NCBI RefSeq assembly: GCF_021044775.1
Contig: NZ_JAJNOQ010000009.1
Location: forward strand, 52,773-116,772
Direction of reading: 5' to 3'
Source: Paraeggerthella hominis
Lineage (GTDB): Bacteria; Actinomycetota; Coriobacteriia; Coriobacteriales; Eggerthellaceae
Length of the DNA: 64,000 nucleotides
Positions 24,932 through 34,066 of this stretch are shown here, one piece after another. Within the stretch, counting starts at the first letter, position 1. The number at the start of each line of letters is the position of its first letter. A program made the translations under genes and the position numbers. The notes under the pieces were generated by a model. The model did no database searches and had not been told where the DNA came from. It saw nothing but the letters and a program-made list of their open reading frames with translations.

Positions 24932-25610
24932 TCGCGCTGAAGTGCTGCGTTACCTGGGATATCATGGCCAGGCTCTCGATGCCGAGCTTTTGGCCCGACT
25001 CGAGGACGTGATGCGTGCGTGCGAGAAAGCCGTGAAGCCGCGGTGCATTTGGCGGGCGTTTCCCCTTGATCGAGAACGGGGAAGCGATATGTGCGTTTGG
25101 CTTGAGGGCGTGCCTCAGCCGCTGGAGGGAAAAGACATTGCCGCGCATCTTCAGGGGGCGAGGGAAGCCGTTTTGATCGCCTGCACGCTGGGGTCGTCGT
25201 ACGAGCGAGAGTACCAGCGAAGGGTCGCGGTCAGTCCAACGGAGGCGCTGTTCTTCGATGCGGCGGCTTCCGCCTTGGTCGAATCCGCCGCATCCGATGC
25301 GGAGGAACAGGTGACTTGCTATGCCGCTGAGCGCGCGTGCGCCGTGAACCGCCGCTACAGCCCTGGATACGGTGACTTTCCCCTGACCGTGCAGAAGGGG
25401 TTGCTCGACGCGCTCGATGCGCCGCGAAGCATTGGCTTGACGGCGACGTCGGAGTGCTTGCTTGTCCCGACGAAGAGCATCACGGCCGTTATGGGGGTGT
25501 TCGACGGCGCGGTGAGCGATGCGGTGCGAGCGTCGTGCGAAACGTGCGCGCTTGAAGGGCGCTGCGCGTGGAGGAAACAGGGAAGGTCATGCTGCGGCGA
25601 CGACGCCTAG
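24918..25610 (+). CDS. Stand-alone methionine synthase activation-domain protein
   Basis: A 230-residue protein matching the reactivation (AdoMet-binding) domain of MetH as a separate polypeptide. Visible segments are EAVLIACTLGSSYEREYQRR, YSPGYGDFPLTVQKGLLDAL (the S-P-G-Y-x-D/P-x-P region near residue 155) and GLTATSECLLVPTKSITAVM. It ends with a cysteine-rich tail (CETCALEGRCAWRKQGRSCC). Role inferred: reductive remethylation of inactive cob(II)alamin on MetH with SAM. The ATG at 24918 has GGAAGGCGG; a GTG at 24900 is also in frame. It sits between metF and metH. Confidence 0.85.
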   Translation: MAGFDRAEVLRYLGYHGQALDAELLARLEDVMRACEKAVKPRCIWRAFPLDRERGSDMCVWLEGVPQPLEGKDIAAHLQGAREAVLIACTLGSSYEREYQRRVAVSPTEALFFDAAASALVESAASDAEEQVTCYAAERACAVNRRYSPGYGDFPLTVQKGLLDALDAPRSIGLTATSECLLVPTKSITAVMGVFDGAVSDAVRASCETCALEGRCAWRKQGRSCCGDDA

Positions 25611-25626
25611 CGTGCGGAGGGAGAAC

Positions 25627-28149
25627 ATGATGGCGAACGATGGGCGAGCGAGCATGCCGGACAGCTTGGAGGGCTTGGTTATCAAGGATGCGCATCTGGA
25701 GCGCGTGCTGCAAGGCTTGGACTTTCTTGTGCAGGACGGCGCCATGGGCACCATGCTTCAAAAGCAGGGGCTGACTGCCCATGGCGAGCTTCCCGATTTG
25801 CTGAACTTCGCGAATCCCGACGCCATTACCGCTGTTCACGCTTCTTACGTTGAAGCGGGCGCGGAAATGGTCACCACCAACACGTTCAGTGCGAACGCTC
25901 ATAAGCTGGAGGGCCGTGCGGAGGTGGCCGACGTGTATCGTGCGGCCGCCGCTTGCGCGCGTGCCGCGGGCGCGCGCTACGTGGCCGGAGGGATGGGCCC
26001 GCTCGGTGTTTTGCTGGAACCGCTTGGCACGCTGTCGTTTTCCGATGCTTACGATATGTTCTGCGAACAGGTGCGAGCGATCGTGGCGGCTGGGTGCGAC
26101 ATCGTGCTGATAGAGACCATGACCGATCTGCGGGAAGCGAAAGCGGCTCTTCTTGCCGCTAAGAACTGTTCGAATCTTCCCGTATTCGTTTCGATGACGT
26201 TCGGGGAGGACGGCCGAACGTTTTTGGGGACGCCTCCTTCGGTGGCGGCGGCGACGCTTTCCGCTTTGGGCGCGCATGTGGTCGGCGTCAACTGCTCGCT
26301 GGGCCCCGATGAGCTGGTGCCTGTTGCGCACGAGCTTTTGAGGTTCGCGCGCTGTCCCGTTGTGGTGCGCCCCAACGCCGGCATGCCGCGCATTGTTGAT
26401 GGGCGCACGGTATACGACGTCGAGCCTGACGAGTTCGAGCGCGCGATGGACGGGATCGTTTCCGCGGGCGTGACCGTGATCGGGGGCTGCTGCGGAACGT
26501 CCCCGGTGTTCGTGGAGCGTCTTGCGCGGCTGGCGAAGGGCCGGTCGGTTGCCCCGCGCGACAAGGTTGACGCGTTCGTTGTCACGAGCGCCCAAGAAGC
26601 GGTGGTGCTCGAAAAGGACGCGCATCGCGTCGCGATGATCGGCGAGCGCATAAACCCGACGGGCAAGCCGCGCTTGCGGGCCGCTTTGCGCGACGGCGAC
26701 TACGATTACCTGGTGGGGGAGGCGGTTGTCCAGCAGGAGGCGGGAGCCAAGATCCTCGATGTGAACGTGGGGCTACCCGAGCTCGACGAGGCGGACGTTC
26801 TCTCGCGCGCCGTTTTGAGGCTGCAGGCAACGTCGACGCTGCCTTTGCAGATCGACTCGAGCGACCCTTGCGCCATCGAGGAAGCGGTGCGCGGCTATGC
26901 GGGCAAGCCGCTCGTCAATTCCGTGAACGCGAAGCGGGAGAGCTTGGAGGCCATCCTTCCCATCGTGAAGCGCTACGGCTGCGCGGTGGTAGGCTTGACG
27001 CTTGACGAGCACGGCATTCCGTCAAGTGCCGAGGAGCGGTTCGCCTTGGCTAAGCGCATTGTTGATCAGGCGGTTTCGCACGGGATTCCGCGCGAGGACA
27101 TCGCCATCGACTGCCTTGTCATGTCGGTGGCGACGAACCAACGCGAAGCATGCGAGATTTTGCGCGCGGTAAGCATGGTCAAGGAGCGTTTGGGCGTGCG
27201 CACGGTGCTCGGCGTGTCGAATATCAGCTTCGGCTTGCCCGAGCGGGAGCTGATGACGGCGACGTTCCTTGCGGCCGCTTTGGGGGCGGGGCTCGACATG
27301 CCCATCCTCAATCCGATGTCCGTGCGCTGCCGGGACGTTGTAGAGAGCTTTCGCGTGTTGAGCGGCGAAGACGAAAACGCCGCATCGTACGTTGAGCGCT
27401 ATGCCGTGAGCGCCGGCGGGTCTGAAGACGCGGCCAAGGGATCGCGGGAGCCGGTGCCGAGCGCCGATGATTCGAGCGGCGTAAGCGCTGGGGCCGACGA
27501 CGAGGTGCGCGCAATCGAGCAGCTGATCCTTACGGGGCGCAAGGGGCCCATGGCCGATGCGACGCGGGGCCTTTTGCGGTCGCGAGACGCGCTGTCCCTG
27601 ATCAACGACGTGTTTATTCCTACGCTCAATGAGGTTGGCGACAGGTTCGAACGAGGCACGTTCTTCCTTCCGCAGCTCATGGCTTCGGCGGAGGCCGTCA
27701 AGGCCGGTTTCGACGTGATCAAAGACCAGGCGGGTGCGAGCGAGCTTGACCGCGGGCAGGTTATCGTGCTTGCTACGGTGAAGGGCGATATTCACGACAT
27801 AGGGAAGAACATCGTCAAGATGCTGCTCGAGAACTACGGGTATCGCGTGGTCGATCTTGGGCGCGATGTTTCGCCTGAAGCGGTTGTGGACGGGGTTCGG
27901 GAGTGCCATGCGAGGTTGGTGGGATTGTCCGCCTTGATGACGACGACCGTCAAGGCGATGGAGCAGACGATCGCGCTTTTGCACGCTGAGGTCCCGGGTG
28001 CTGCCGTAATGGTGGGCGGCGCGGTTTTGACGGAAGAGTACGCTCGGATCATCGGCGCGGATTACTACGCAAAGGATGCCGCTTCGTCCGCTCGCATAGC
28101 GGAGCAATACTTCTCTGACCTGCATGCGGAAGCGGTTCCCGCGAGCTGA
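25627..28149 (+). CDS. metH: Cobalamin-dependent methionine synthase, lacking the activation domain
   Basis: An 840-residue MetH. Order: homocysteine-binding barrel with zinc ligands (GVNCSLGP about residue 220, GGCCGTSP about 290), pterin-binding domain (GERINPTGKPRLR about 339; DVNVGLPELDE about 380), cap domain, and B12-binding domain with KGDIHDIGKN (the DxHxxG ligand motif, about 720) followed by GLSALMTTTVKAM. The family's fourth, activation domain is absent and is supplied by the upstream gene. A Ser/Gly/Asp-rich linker at about 597-625 separates pterin and cap domains. ATG at 25627 follows GGAGGGAGA. Confidence 0.94.
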   Translation: MMANDGRASMPDSLEGLVIKDAHLERVLQGLDFLVQDGAMGTMLQKQGLTAHGELPDLLNFANPDAITAVHASYVEAGAEMVTTNTFSANAHKLEGRAEVADVYRAAAACARAAGARYVAGGMGPLGVLLEPLGTLSFSDAYDMFCEQVRAIVAAGCDIVLIETMTDLREAKAALLAAKNCSNLPVFVSMTFGEDGRTFLGTPPSVAAATLSALGAHVVGVNCSLGPDELVPVAHELLRFARCPVVVRPNAGMPRIVDGRTVYDVEPDEFERAMDGIVSAGVTVIGGCCGTSPVFVERLARLAKGRSVAPRDKVDAFVVTSAQEAVVLEKDAHRVAMIGERINPTGKPRLRAALRDGDYDYLVGEAVVQQEAGAKILDVNVGLPELDEADVLSRAVLRLQATSTLPLQIDSSDPCAIEEAVRGYAGKPLVNSVNAKRESLEAILPIVKRYGCAVVGLTLDEHGIPSSAEERFALAKRIVDQAVSHGIPREDIAIDCLVMSVATNQREACEILRAVSMVKERLGVRTVLGVSNISFGLPERELMTATFLAAALGAGLDMPILNPMSVRCRDVVESFRVLSGEDENAASYVERYAVSAGGSEDAAKGSREPVPSADDSSGVSAGADDEVRAIEQLILTGRKGPMADATRGLLRSRDALSLINDVFIPTLNEVGDRFERGTFFLPQLMASAEAVKAGFDVIKDQAGASELDRGQVIVLATVKGDIHDIGKNIVKMLLENYGYRVVDLGRDVSPEAVVDGVRECHARLVGLSALMTTTVKAMEQTIALLHAEVPGAAVMVGGAVLTEEYARIIGADYYAKDAASSARIAEQYFSDLHAEAVPAS

Positions 28150-28285
28150 GGCTTGCATTGGCTCGCGGCGCTTTCGCCTCTGTGCAGAGCAGATGGTTTA
28201 CGCAATGGATCATTTATCCTTGCTTGTATATAAACTCTTTCATGTATAAACAATTCTATAGTAGACTCCGCCTGGCATAATTCGG

Positions 28286-28302
28286 GGTCGATTTATTCGA
28301 CC
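28286..28302. repeat. Small inverted repeat upstream of the surface-protein gene
   Basis: GGTCGA and TCGACC flank TTTAT in the 228-bp AT-rich gap between metH and the surface-protein gene. Nearby TATAAA and TATAGT elements suggest a promoter for the surface protein; nothing else is seen in this gap. Confidence 0.35.
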
Positions 28303-28377
28303 GGAAATGGAAGATGGGCGGCTATGACGACGGGGGTTGTCTTGTCGCCTTACGTTCGTATTAAGTAAGGATTGCTT

Positions 28378-29883
28378 ATGACAAGAATGAGAATGCCCGT
28401 AATTGCGCTGCTTCTGATGGCGCTGATAGGCTTGTCTCCGGTATATGCTGCACCCGCTTCAGCGGTTGGGGTTGCAGCCGGCCCTCTTGAGATTACCAGC
28501 ATTTTCGACGGGAAAGACGTGTACGCGATCAATGCGAAGGACCCCTCGGGAAACACGCTGGGGGTTATGGTCGAAGACAAGCAGAATCCCGGGCACTTGA
28601 AGAAGACGAACTACGTTGCCGTGGCTGTTATCAGCCACGAGGAAAAGCCGGTTTATTGCCTTGAGGCCGACGTGATGGTCGACCCCCTTAAAATGGGCGA
28701 TTACCAGCCCTCGGATTTGACGCTCACTTCCGATATGATCAACACCATGAGCCTGTATTCTCATTTTGGATACGGCAACGAAGACAACGACGACAGTCAG
28801 AACAAGCTGTGGTACGTTGCCGCGCAGCTTCTTATCTGGGAAGAGCTGGGAAACTCGAATTTCAAAGAGTTCGCCTTGGTCAAGAATGACGGTTCGGGGT
28901 CTGCCGAACAGATGCCTGCCGAAATAGCGCAGACCATCGACAGCATGAAGCAGTCCATCAAGGACAAGGTGGCGGATTATCGCGAAAAGATGGCGTACGT
29001 GCCGCAGTTCATGTTCAATGGAAACGAGATCGATGGAACCCTGACCGTTTCCAAAAAGGAACTTCTTCAGGGGATCGTGGTAAGCGAGAAGTCCGACAAG
29101 GTGATTTCGGACGACGAGTTGGGCGATATCGTCGTGCCCGAGGGGCTGCGCGTGGAGAAGAGGCCCGAAGGTCTTTTCATCCAGGCGACGGAGTCGGTTT
29201 CGTTTGGCGAGAACGAGATTCTTATTAATCTGTTCAAGCCGCAGGACATGGGCAAGAGCATAAGCTTCGTTGCTCCGGGAAGCCAGACCATCGGCAGCTT
29301 TGCCCTTTCGGAGAGCTTGCAGCGCACCGTCGCTTTGCGCGTAAGCGTTGCCGACGAAGGCGCGACCGCGCTCATGAGCAAGACCGCCGTGGCCGGCTCC
29401 GGCGAGCTGGAGGGCGCCTCCCTCAAGGTCGTCAAGGGGGGCTCCGCCGACGGCGAGGCCGTGGCCGAGTGGGTCTCGGGCCCCGAGCCGCGCTCGGTGG
29501 AGCTGGCCCCGGGCGTCTACACGATGGTGGAGACGCGCGCCCCGCGGGGCTACGAGGTGGCCGAGTCGATCGTGTTCCGCGTGCGCGAGGGCGCCGTGGA
29601 GGTCCGCTCCGGGGACGGGTGGGCCGCCGCGGCCGGGTCCGTGGTGCGCATGGAGGACCGCGAGATAGCCGATCCTGGCTCTAACAAAAATGAGGAGAAG
29701 CCTGATTCTCCCGAAACCGGCAAGAACGTCGGAACTGATGACAACGGTCAGGGCAAGCGGGCTGCAGTGGGCTACAAGGGTCTCGTTCGCACGGGGGATC
29801 ACAGTCCTCTTTCGCCTGCTCTTGCGGCGGTTGTTGCGGCGGGCGGTGTTCTTGCTATGGCTTTGAGGAAGAGGGAAATTTAA
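28378..29883 (+). CDS. Surface protein with thioester-type domain, SpaA module and sortase-like tail
   Basis: A 501-residue secreted protein. A signal peptide (MTRMRMPVIALLLMALIGLS, cleavage near VYAAPASA) leads to a domain with YCLE (about residue 99) and AAQLLIWEE (about 155). This Cys/Gln pair is the pattern of internal-thioester adhesin domains that bind host surfaces covalently. A SpaA/prealbumin-like module (about 337-430) follows, with LAPGVYTMVETRAPRGYEVA. A Pro/Glu/Asp/Asn stretch, LVRTGD, a hydrophobic helix and RKREI end the protein. LVRTG looks like a variant LPXTG sortase site. The segment 29385-29670 has clearly higher GC than the rest of the gene, a sign of module exchange. Start chosen at 28378 after AAGTAAGG. 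Confidence 0.8.
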   Translation: MTRMRMPVIALLLMALIGLSPVYAAPASAVGVAAGPLEITSIFDGKDVYAINAKDPSGNTLGVMVEDKQNPGHLKKTNYVAVAVISHEEKPVYCLEADVMVDPLKMGDYQPSDLTLTSDMINTMSLYSHFGYGNEDNDDSQNKLWYVAAQLLIWEELGNSNFKEFALVKNDGSGSAEQMPAEIAQTIDSMKQSIKDKVADYREKMAYVPQFMFNGNEIDGTLTVSKKELLQGIVVSEKSDKVISDDELGDIVVPEGLRVEKRPEGLFIQATESVSFGENEILINLFKPQDMGKSISFVAPGSQTIGSFALSESLQRTVALRVSVADEGATALMSKTAVAGSGELEGASLKVVKGGSADGEAVAEWVSGPEPRSVELAPGVYTMVETRAPRGYEVAESIVFRVREGAVEVRSGDGWAAAAGSVVRMEDREIADPGSNKNEEKPDSPETGKNVGTDDNGQGKRAAVGYKGLVRTGDHSPLSPALAAVVAAGGVLAMALRKREI

Positions 29884-29927
29884 AGGAAGCAAGCAGATCG
29901 TTTCGCATTGCCTGAACTAAAGCTTGT

Positions 29928-29968
29928 CCCTGGAAGTAACGCTTGCTTCCAGGGGCGAGTTGTTTTTT
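29928..29968 (+). terminator. Terminator after the surface-protein gene
   Basis: CCCTGGAAG and CTTCCAGGG form a 9-bp stem; a run of six T follows at 29963-29968 after a short spacer. Confidence 0.65.
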
Positions 29969-31234
29969 GCTGCCGCGTGTCGGGATGGAGCGGTCTGCGC
30001 GATGGAAGCCTCGCATCGAGTGTTCGAACCGCTCGCGTCGCGAGCTTTTGCCGCTTGAAGACGCGGTCCTTCTGGCTCGTTTTCGAGGATCGGGTTGAGG
30101 AAGTGCGGGGATTGCGGCGGGTTATCCGCTTGTCGATGACGGCAATGCGCGTTTGCTTGCGGTTGATTTCGACAAGGATGATTAACGGCGGGCGGTAAGT
30201 GCGTTTCGGATCGCGCGCGATCGGGAGGGTACTCCTGCGGCGGTCGAGCGTTCGCGATCGGGCGATGTGCCCACATGAGGGCATTTTTCGCCGAGCCGGT
30301 GGCAGCGACGGATGTTCGCAAGCTTTGCTGCGCCTTGTCGGCACATGCAGTGCTCATCGGATCGAGCGCGCGATTCAAATCGTACGACCGCTTATTTCCC
30401 CGTCAGGGCTCTGTTCCGATTGGTGGTTTCGGCAATGCGATTTGCGTTGCCGCTTCGGAGTGGCGCATGTCATGACGGTAAACCCTTGTTCATGGGAGCA
30501 TCGTTTCAAACTTACGATGATCAGCGGCGGTTTCCATCATCGCTCAAACGCATGACGTCGAAAGTCAGTTTAAAGCTTAATTCGAAAGACATGCCTGCGA
30601 GCGTGCGGATCATGCGGTCGAATCTGCCGTACGTGTCAAAAGAGGGGATGGCAACTGCAGCGATTGGCCGGATAAGGCGCGCAACCTGCGTTTGGGGGCA
30701 GGCGTTGCAAGGGCCGGTCGATTAGAGTTGAGTTCAAAGGAGCGTTGCGCTCCGAGCAGGAGCTTGCTGTTGAGGCGCTGGCGACTTGCGATGTCGGCAT
30801 TCTTGTTGCTCCGCCGGGGCGCTCGAAACGGTAGCGCTGCCGAGCTGTTTGGCAAGGTCCTCTTGGAGCATCCTGCGGCGGCAGGCGCCATAGGATTTCT
30901 TTCGAGGCTGATAATGCAAGGGAGATCGGCCACGGCTTATCCGTCGTGTGCTCCTATTGGCGGAACCGATGCGCGATGCTTTGCCTTGCGCCTACAGGCT
31001 TTGTGCTTGCAGCGCTTGCCATGTTGGGCATGAAGTGCTCGAAATGGTTGAAATTCGTATTCCTTCTTGTCTTCGGCGGAATTCTTCTGGTACCGCAAGC
31101 GCTCATGGTAGGGGCACGGTGGTGCAACCTATCCTCTTGGTGCCCTTTTTCCATCGCGCCCCGACGGATGTCCTGCCGGAGCGCGATCTATTTCTGGCGT
31201 CACCACGTATTCGGTGCTTGATCTTTGTGCAGGC
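29969..31234. other. 1.27-kb stretch without a convincing gene
   Basis: Open frames exist on both strands but none has plausible composition together with a ribosome-binding site. A hydrophobic stretch around 31000-31130 (FVLAALAMLGMKCSKWLKFV and the residues after it) faintly resembles the last helices of a transporter and could be a remnant, but this is weak. The region may be decayed DNA upstream of the reductase locus. Confidence 0.4.
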
Positions 31235-32779
31235 TTACGATTGTTCTTTCGCCGCGTTTTGCCCGGCGATGCGCCCGTAGACTGTGCAATCGGTAATCGC
31301 GCAGCTTCCCAAGCGCACGGCGCCGTGCGTTCCGCCCGTTATTTCGCCAGCTGCGTACAATCCGGGAATGGGCTTGAAGTCTTGGTCGATAACCTGCGCC
31401 TGCAAAGTGGTATGCAGTCCGCCCATGGTGTGGTGGACTTTCGGCCATAGTTTGGCGGCGTAATACGGAGGCGTTTGCGTCGGTTCTGCGCCAACTTGCA
31501 CCTTTGCGCCGAAGTCCTCGTCCTTTCCTTGGGCCACGAAGCCGTTCCATCGTTGGACTTCGGCAAGGAACGTTTCTTCGGGTATTTCAAACTTGTCCGC
31601 AATCGCATCGAGGGTTTGAAATTCCATAATCACGCCCTTTTTAAGACCTCCTTCGAAGATGTGCTGGGCCACTTGCTTTTTAACCGTTGGGGCGTCCGCG
31701 ATGATAAGTGTGGGATGGTTGATCTCGAGCATGAGGTCGGCACGCTCTTTGCGGTCCCCTGTTTCCTTGACGAATCGTTTTCCCGTAGCGGGGTCGATCA
31801 TCAGCCCGTAGCCCACAAGCCGTTCGCAAAATTGCGGGCAATAGCCAAAGCCCTCTTCGTCGGGACTGGTCCACGGCCCCAGCTGGATCCAATCCATGTG
31901 CACGTCCATGGCTTTGTGCTTGAGCGCTTCCCTCAAAGCCTCGCCCGTTGCTCCTTGGTGATTTGTGCTTGCAAAGGAGTCTGTCAGGCGCGGTTCGTGT
32001 ATAGCCCGCATGGGAACGTCTTGGGAGAATCCGCCTGCTCCGAGTACGACGGCTTTTTTTGCCTTGATGTAAGCCAGGGTGCCGCTGTTTTCTTGCCCGA
32101 ACTTGTACTTTTTGCGAACTTCGGCACCGACGATGCGTCCTGAAGCATCCTCGACGAGCCGTTCCATTTTGGTGCCGAGCGTCAGTTCAACTCCCAGACT
32201 CTCCAGATAGGCGACTTCGGCCTTGACGATGTCCGCCCCCGTTGCATTCTCGGTCGTGTTGGTTCGGGGAACCGAGTGGCCTCCATGGAAATTGAGCTTT
32301 GTGAATTTGACTCCGATATCGGTAAGCCATTGGACGGCGGCACCGGAATTTTCTGCAAGCACTTTCACTTTATCCAGATGGTTGTAGTATTTTCCGGCTT
32401 TAAGCATATCCGCCATCATAAGGTCGACGCTGTCCTCGATGCCCGCTTCTTTCTGCAAGGGGGTGCCGACAGCGGCCATGTCTCCGCCATTGATGCTCGA
32501 GTTGCCTCCGTACGTCGTCATTTTATCGATAATGACGACATCGCTGCCGGCTTTTTTTGCTTCGATGGCTGCGGCGAGCCCTGCGAACCCGGTGCCCACT
32601 ACCAAGACGTCGGTTTCGCTGTCCCATGCAACCGAGGCAGCATCGAGGTTGTTCGTTTGGCCCTGCGTGTCTTCCGAAGACGACTTCGCAGGTGCGCAAG
32701 AAGCAAGCGCGGCGCCTCCTGCAAGCGCGGCACCGGCTACACCGATGGTTTTGAGAAACTCTCTTCTTCCTACCGACAT
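31235..32779 (-). CDS. Tat-exported FAD-dependent fumarate-reductase-type flavoprotein
   Basis: A 514-residue protein beginning with a Tat signal (GRREFLKTIGVAGAALAGGA) and a lipobox-like LASC, so it is probably exported folded and perhaps lipid-anchored. FAD-binding VLVVGTGFAGLAAAIEAKKA is at about residue 58 and GGNSSINGGDM follows. The C-terminus GEITGGTHGAVRLGS holds the Arg of the fumarate reductase/urocanate reductase active site. No heme-binding CXXCH or FMN-bearing domain is present, so electrons must come from another protein. Eggerthellaceae carry many such reductases for dietary, host and drug substrates; the substrate here is unknown. It is divergent from a LysR regulator, its likely controller. 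Confidence 0.88.
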   Translation of the reverse strand: MSVGRREFLKTIGVAGAALAGGAALASCAPAKSSSEDTQGQTNNLDAASVAWDSETDVLVVGTGFAGLAAAIEAKKAGSDVVIIDKMTTYGGNSSINGGDMAAVGTPLQKEAGIEDSVDLMMADMLKAGKYYNHLDKVKVLAENSGAAVQWLTDIGVKFTKLNFHGGHSVPRTNTTENATGADIVKAEVAYLESLGVELTLGTKMERLVEDASGRIVGAEVRKKYKFGQENSGTLAYIKAKKAVVLGAGGFSQDVPMRAIHEPRLTDSFASTNHQGATGEALREALKHKAMDVHMDWIQLGPWTSPDEEGFGYCPQFCERLVGYGLMIDPATGKRFVKETGDRKERADLMLEINHPTLIIADAPTVKKQVAQHIFEGGLKKGVIMEFQTLDAIADKFEIPEETFLAEVQRWNGFVAQGKDEDFGAKVQVGAEPTQTPPYYAAKLWPKVHHTMGGLHTTLQAQVIDQDFKPIPGLYAAGEITGGTHGAVRLGSCAITDCTVYGRIAGQNAAKEQS

Positions 32780-33025
32780 GGCTTTCCTCTCTTTTACCCT
32801 CCAACGAAGTTCGTGCAGTCAGATTGACCTTCGGGTATTTACTATAGAGGCGGCAAGCGCCTTGAGGAAAGCAGTGATTCTTTGGGCAGCCCAACGAAAA
32901 ACAATTTGCTTCAATGTCGCGTTGATGCAGCGCAATTTTTTGTTGAATAGATGAAGCGAAAGCGGGCAAGTGCTTTGCTATGATGTTTTGAAAGCTTCGC
33001 GTTTCACTGGGGTAAGGGAGGGGCT

Positions 33026-33946
33026 TTGATTGAATTCGAAATGCGCCAACTGGAGTACTTTGTGGCGGCAGCCTCGGCGGGGAGCTATTCGCAAGCTGCA
33101 AAGATGCTTTACGTGTCTCCGCAGGCGGTTTCCAAGGGGGTTCAGGTTCTCGAATGCCGCATGGGCGTTTCGCTTTTCGAGCGGGGCCCTAACGGGATAG
33201 CCTTAACCTCCTTCGGCGAATTATTCAAAGAAAAAGCCGAAGAAGCGCTTCTTTCTTTGGAGAGGTTGCAGGTTCTTGCCGATCAGTACAAGAAGGAGAG
33301 AACCCTCTCCCTTACGGTGGGCATCCATTCCCTCTGTTTCAGGGAAAACGGTGGAAGCATCGACCGCAGTGCTCTTCTCGAGTTTCAGGAAGCCCATCAA
33401 ACGGCCGATCTGAGCTTCGCTGAGATGAAGGGGGACGCAATAGTTGATTCTGTTGCCGAGGGAAGAGTCGATCTTGGCATCAGTGTGGTGTCGAAAGGCG
33501 ATTTTCGATTATCGGAAGGTTTGCTGCTGAAAAAGTTCCCCATTGCGGCTTTGGTGTCCGATCATTGTGCGCGCTTCGCCGCAGGAGGCGTCGTTGCGAT
33601 TGAGGAATTGGTGCAAGGTGAATTGGTCTTGTTTTCGGGGGAGCGGGATTTCAACGAATTCTTCATCGAGCGCGTGCGGTCCGAGGGGAGCTCGGTGAAC
33701 GTTTCTCCCTTGCAGGTTAGCTCTCATAGCGACATCGATTTCGTCATTGATAGAGAATTGTACGTGATACGTCCTTTGCAGCATGCAAGACGAACGATAA
33801 GAAACGGGCACCTGCTTGTTCTTCCCATCGTGGACGGCTGTGGGAATACCATAGAAATGCCGTTGCATTTGTTTTGGCGGAGGTCGCGTCATCTCAGCAA
33901 TTTGGATTCTGAGTTCGTTGAGTTTGTCCGCTCCCTGTACCTTTGA
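33026..33946 (+). CDS. LysR-family transcriptional regulator
   Basis: A 306-residue LysR protein: N-terminal HTH (MRQLEYFVAAASAGSYSQAA, then LYVSPQAVSKGVQVLE) and a periplasmic-binding-like effector domain. It is divergent from the Tat flavoprotein gene with 246 bp between, the usual arrangement in which LysR controls the neighbour in response to its substrate. The TTG at 33026 is 4-5 bases from AGGGAGGGG and therefore preferred; the ATG at 33041 (MRQLEYF) is the alternative and fits family N-termini. Confidence 0.88.
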   Translation: MIEFEMRQLEYFVAAASAGSYSQAAKMLYVSPQAVSKGVQVLECRMGVSLFERGPNGIALTSFGELFKEKAEEALLSLERLQVLADQYKKERTLSLTVGIHSLCFRENGGSIDRSALLEFQEAHQTADLSFAEMKGDAIVDSVAEGRVDLGISVVSKGDFRLSEGLLLKKFPIAALVSDHCARFAAGGVVAIEELVQGELVLFSGERDFNEFFIERVRSEGSSVNVSPLQVSSHSDIDFVIDRELYVIRPLQHARRTIRNGHLLVLPIVDGCGNTIEMPLHLFWRRSRHLSNLDSEFVEFVRSLYL

Positions 33947-34066
33947 GCGCCTGGCCAAGGAGTTCGCTTCGGTTTCCGAATGTGCCTCGGTGTTTGTCGC
34001 CAACTTTCCAAAAGAGCGGCTTTCCTTCCTGCTTGTTTCCCTTGTGCGGGGAAAGGTCGTCGCTTC

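Noticed and set aside
29917..30378. Minus-strand frame of 153 codons after the surface-protein gene
   Set aside because: It crosses the terminator hairpin of that gene, has no ribosome-binding site and an Arg/Pro/Ser-rich composition.
30946..31221. Hydrophobic plus-strand frame that could be a small membrane protein
   Set aside because: No ribosome-binding site, and only one stretch looks like protein; at most a transporter remnant.
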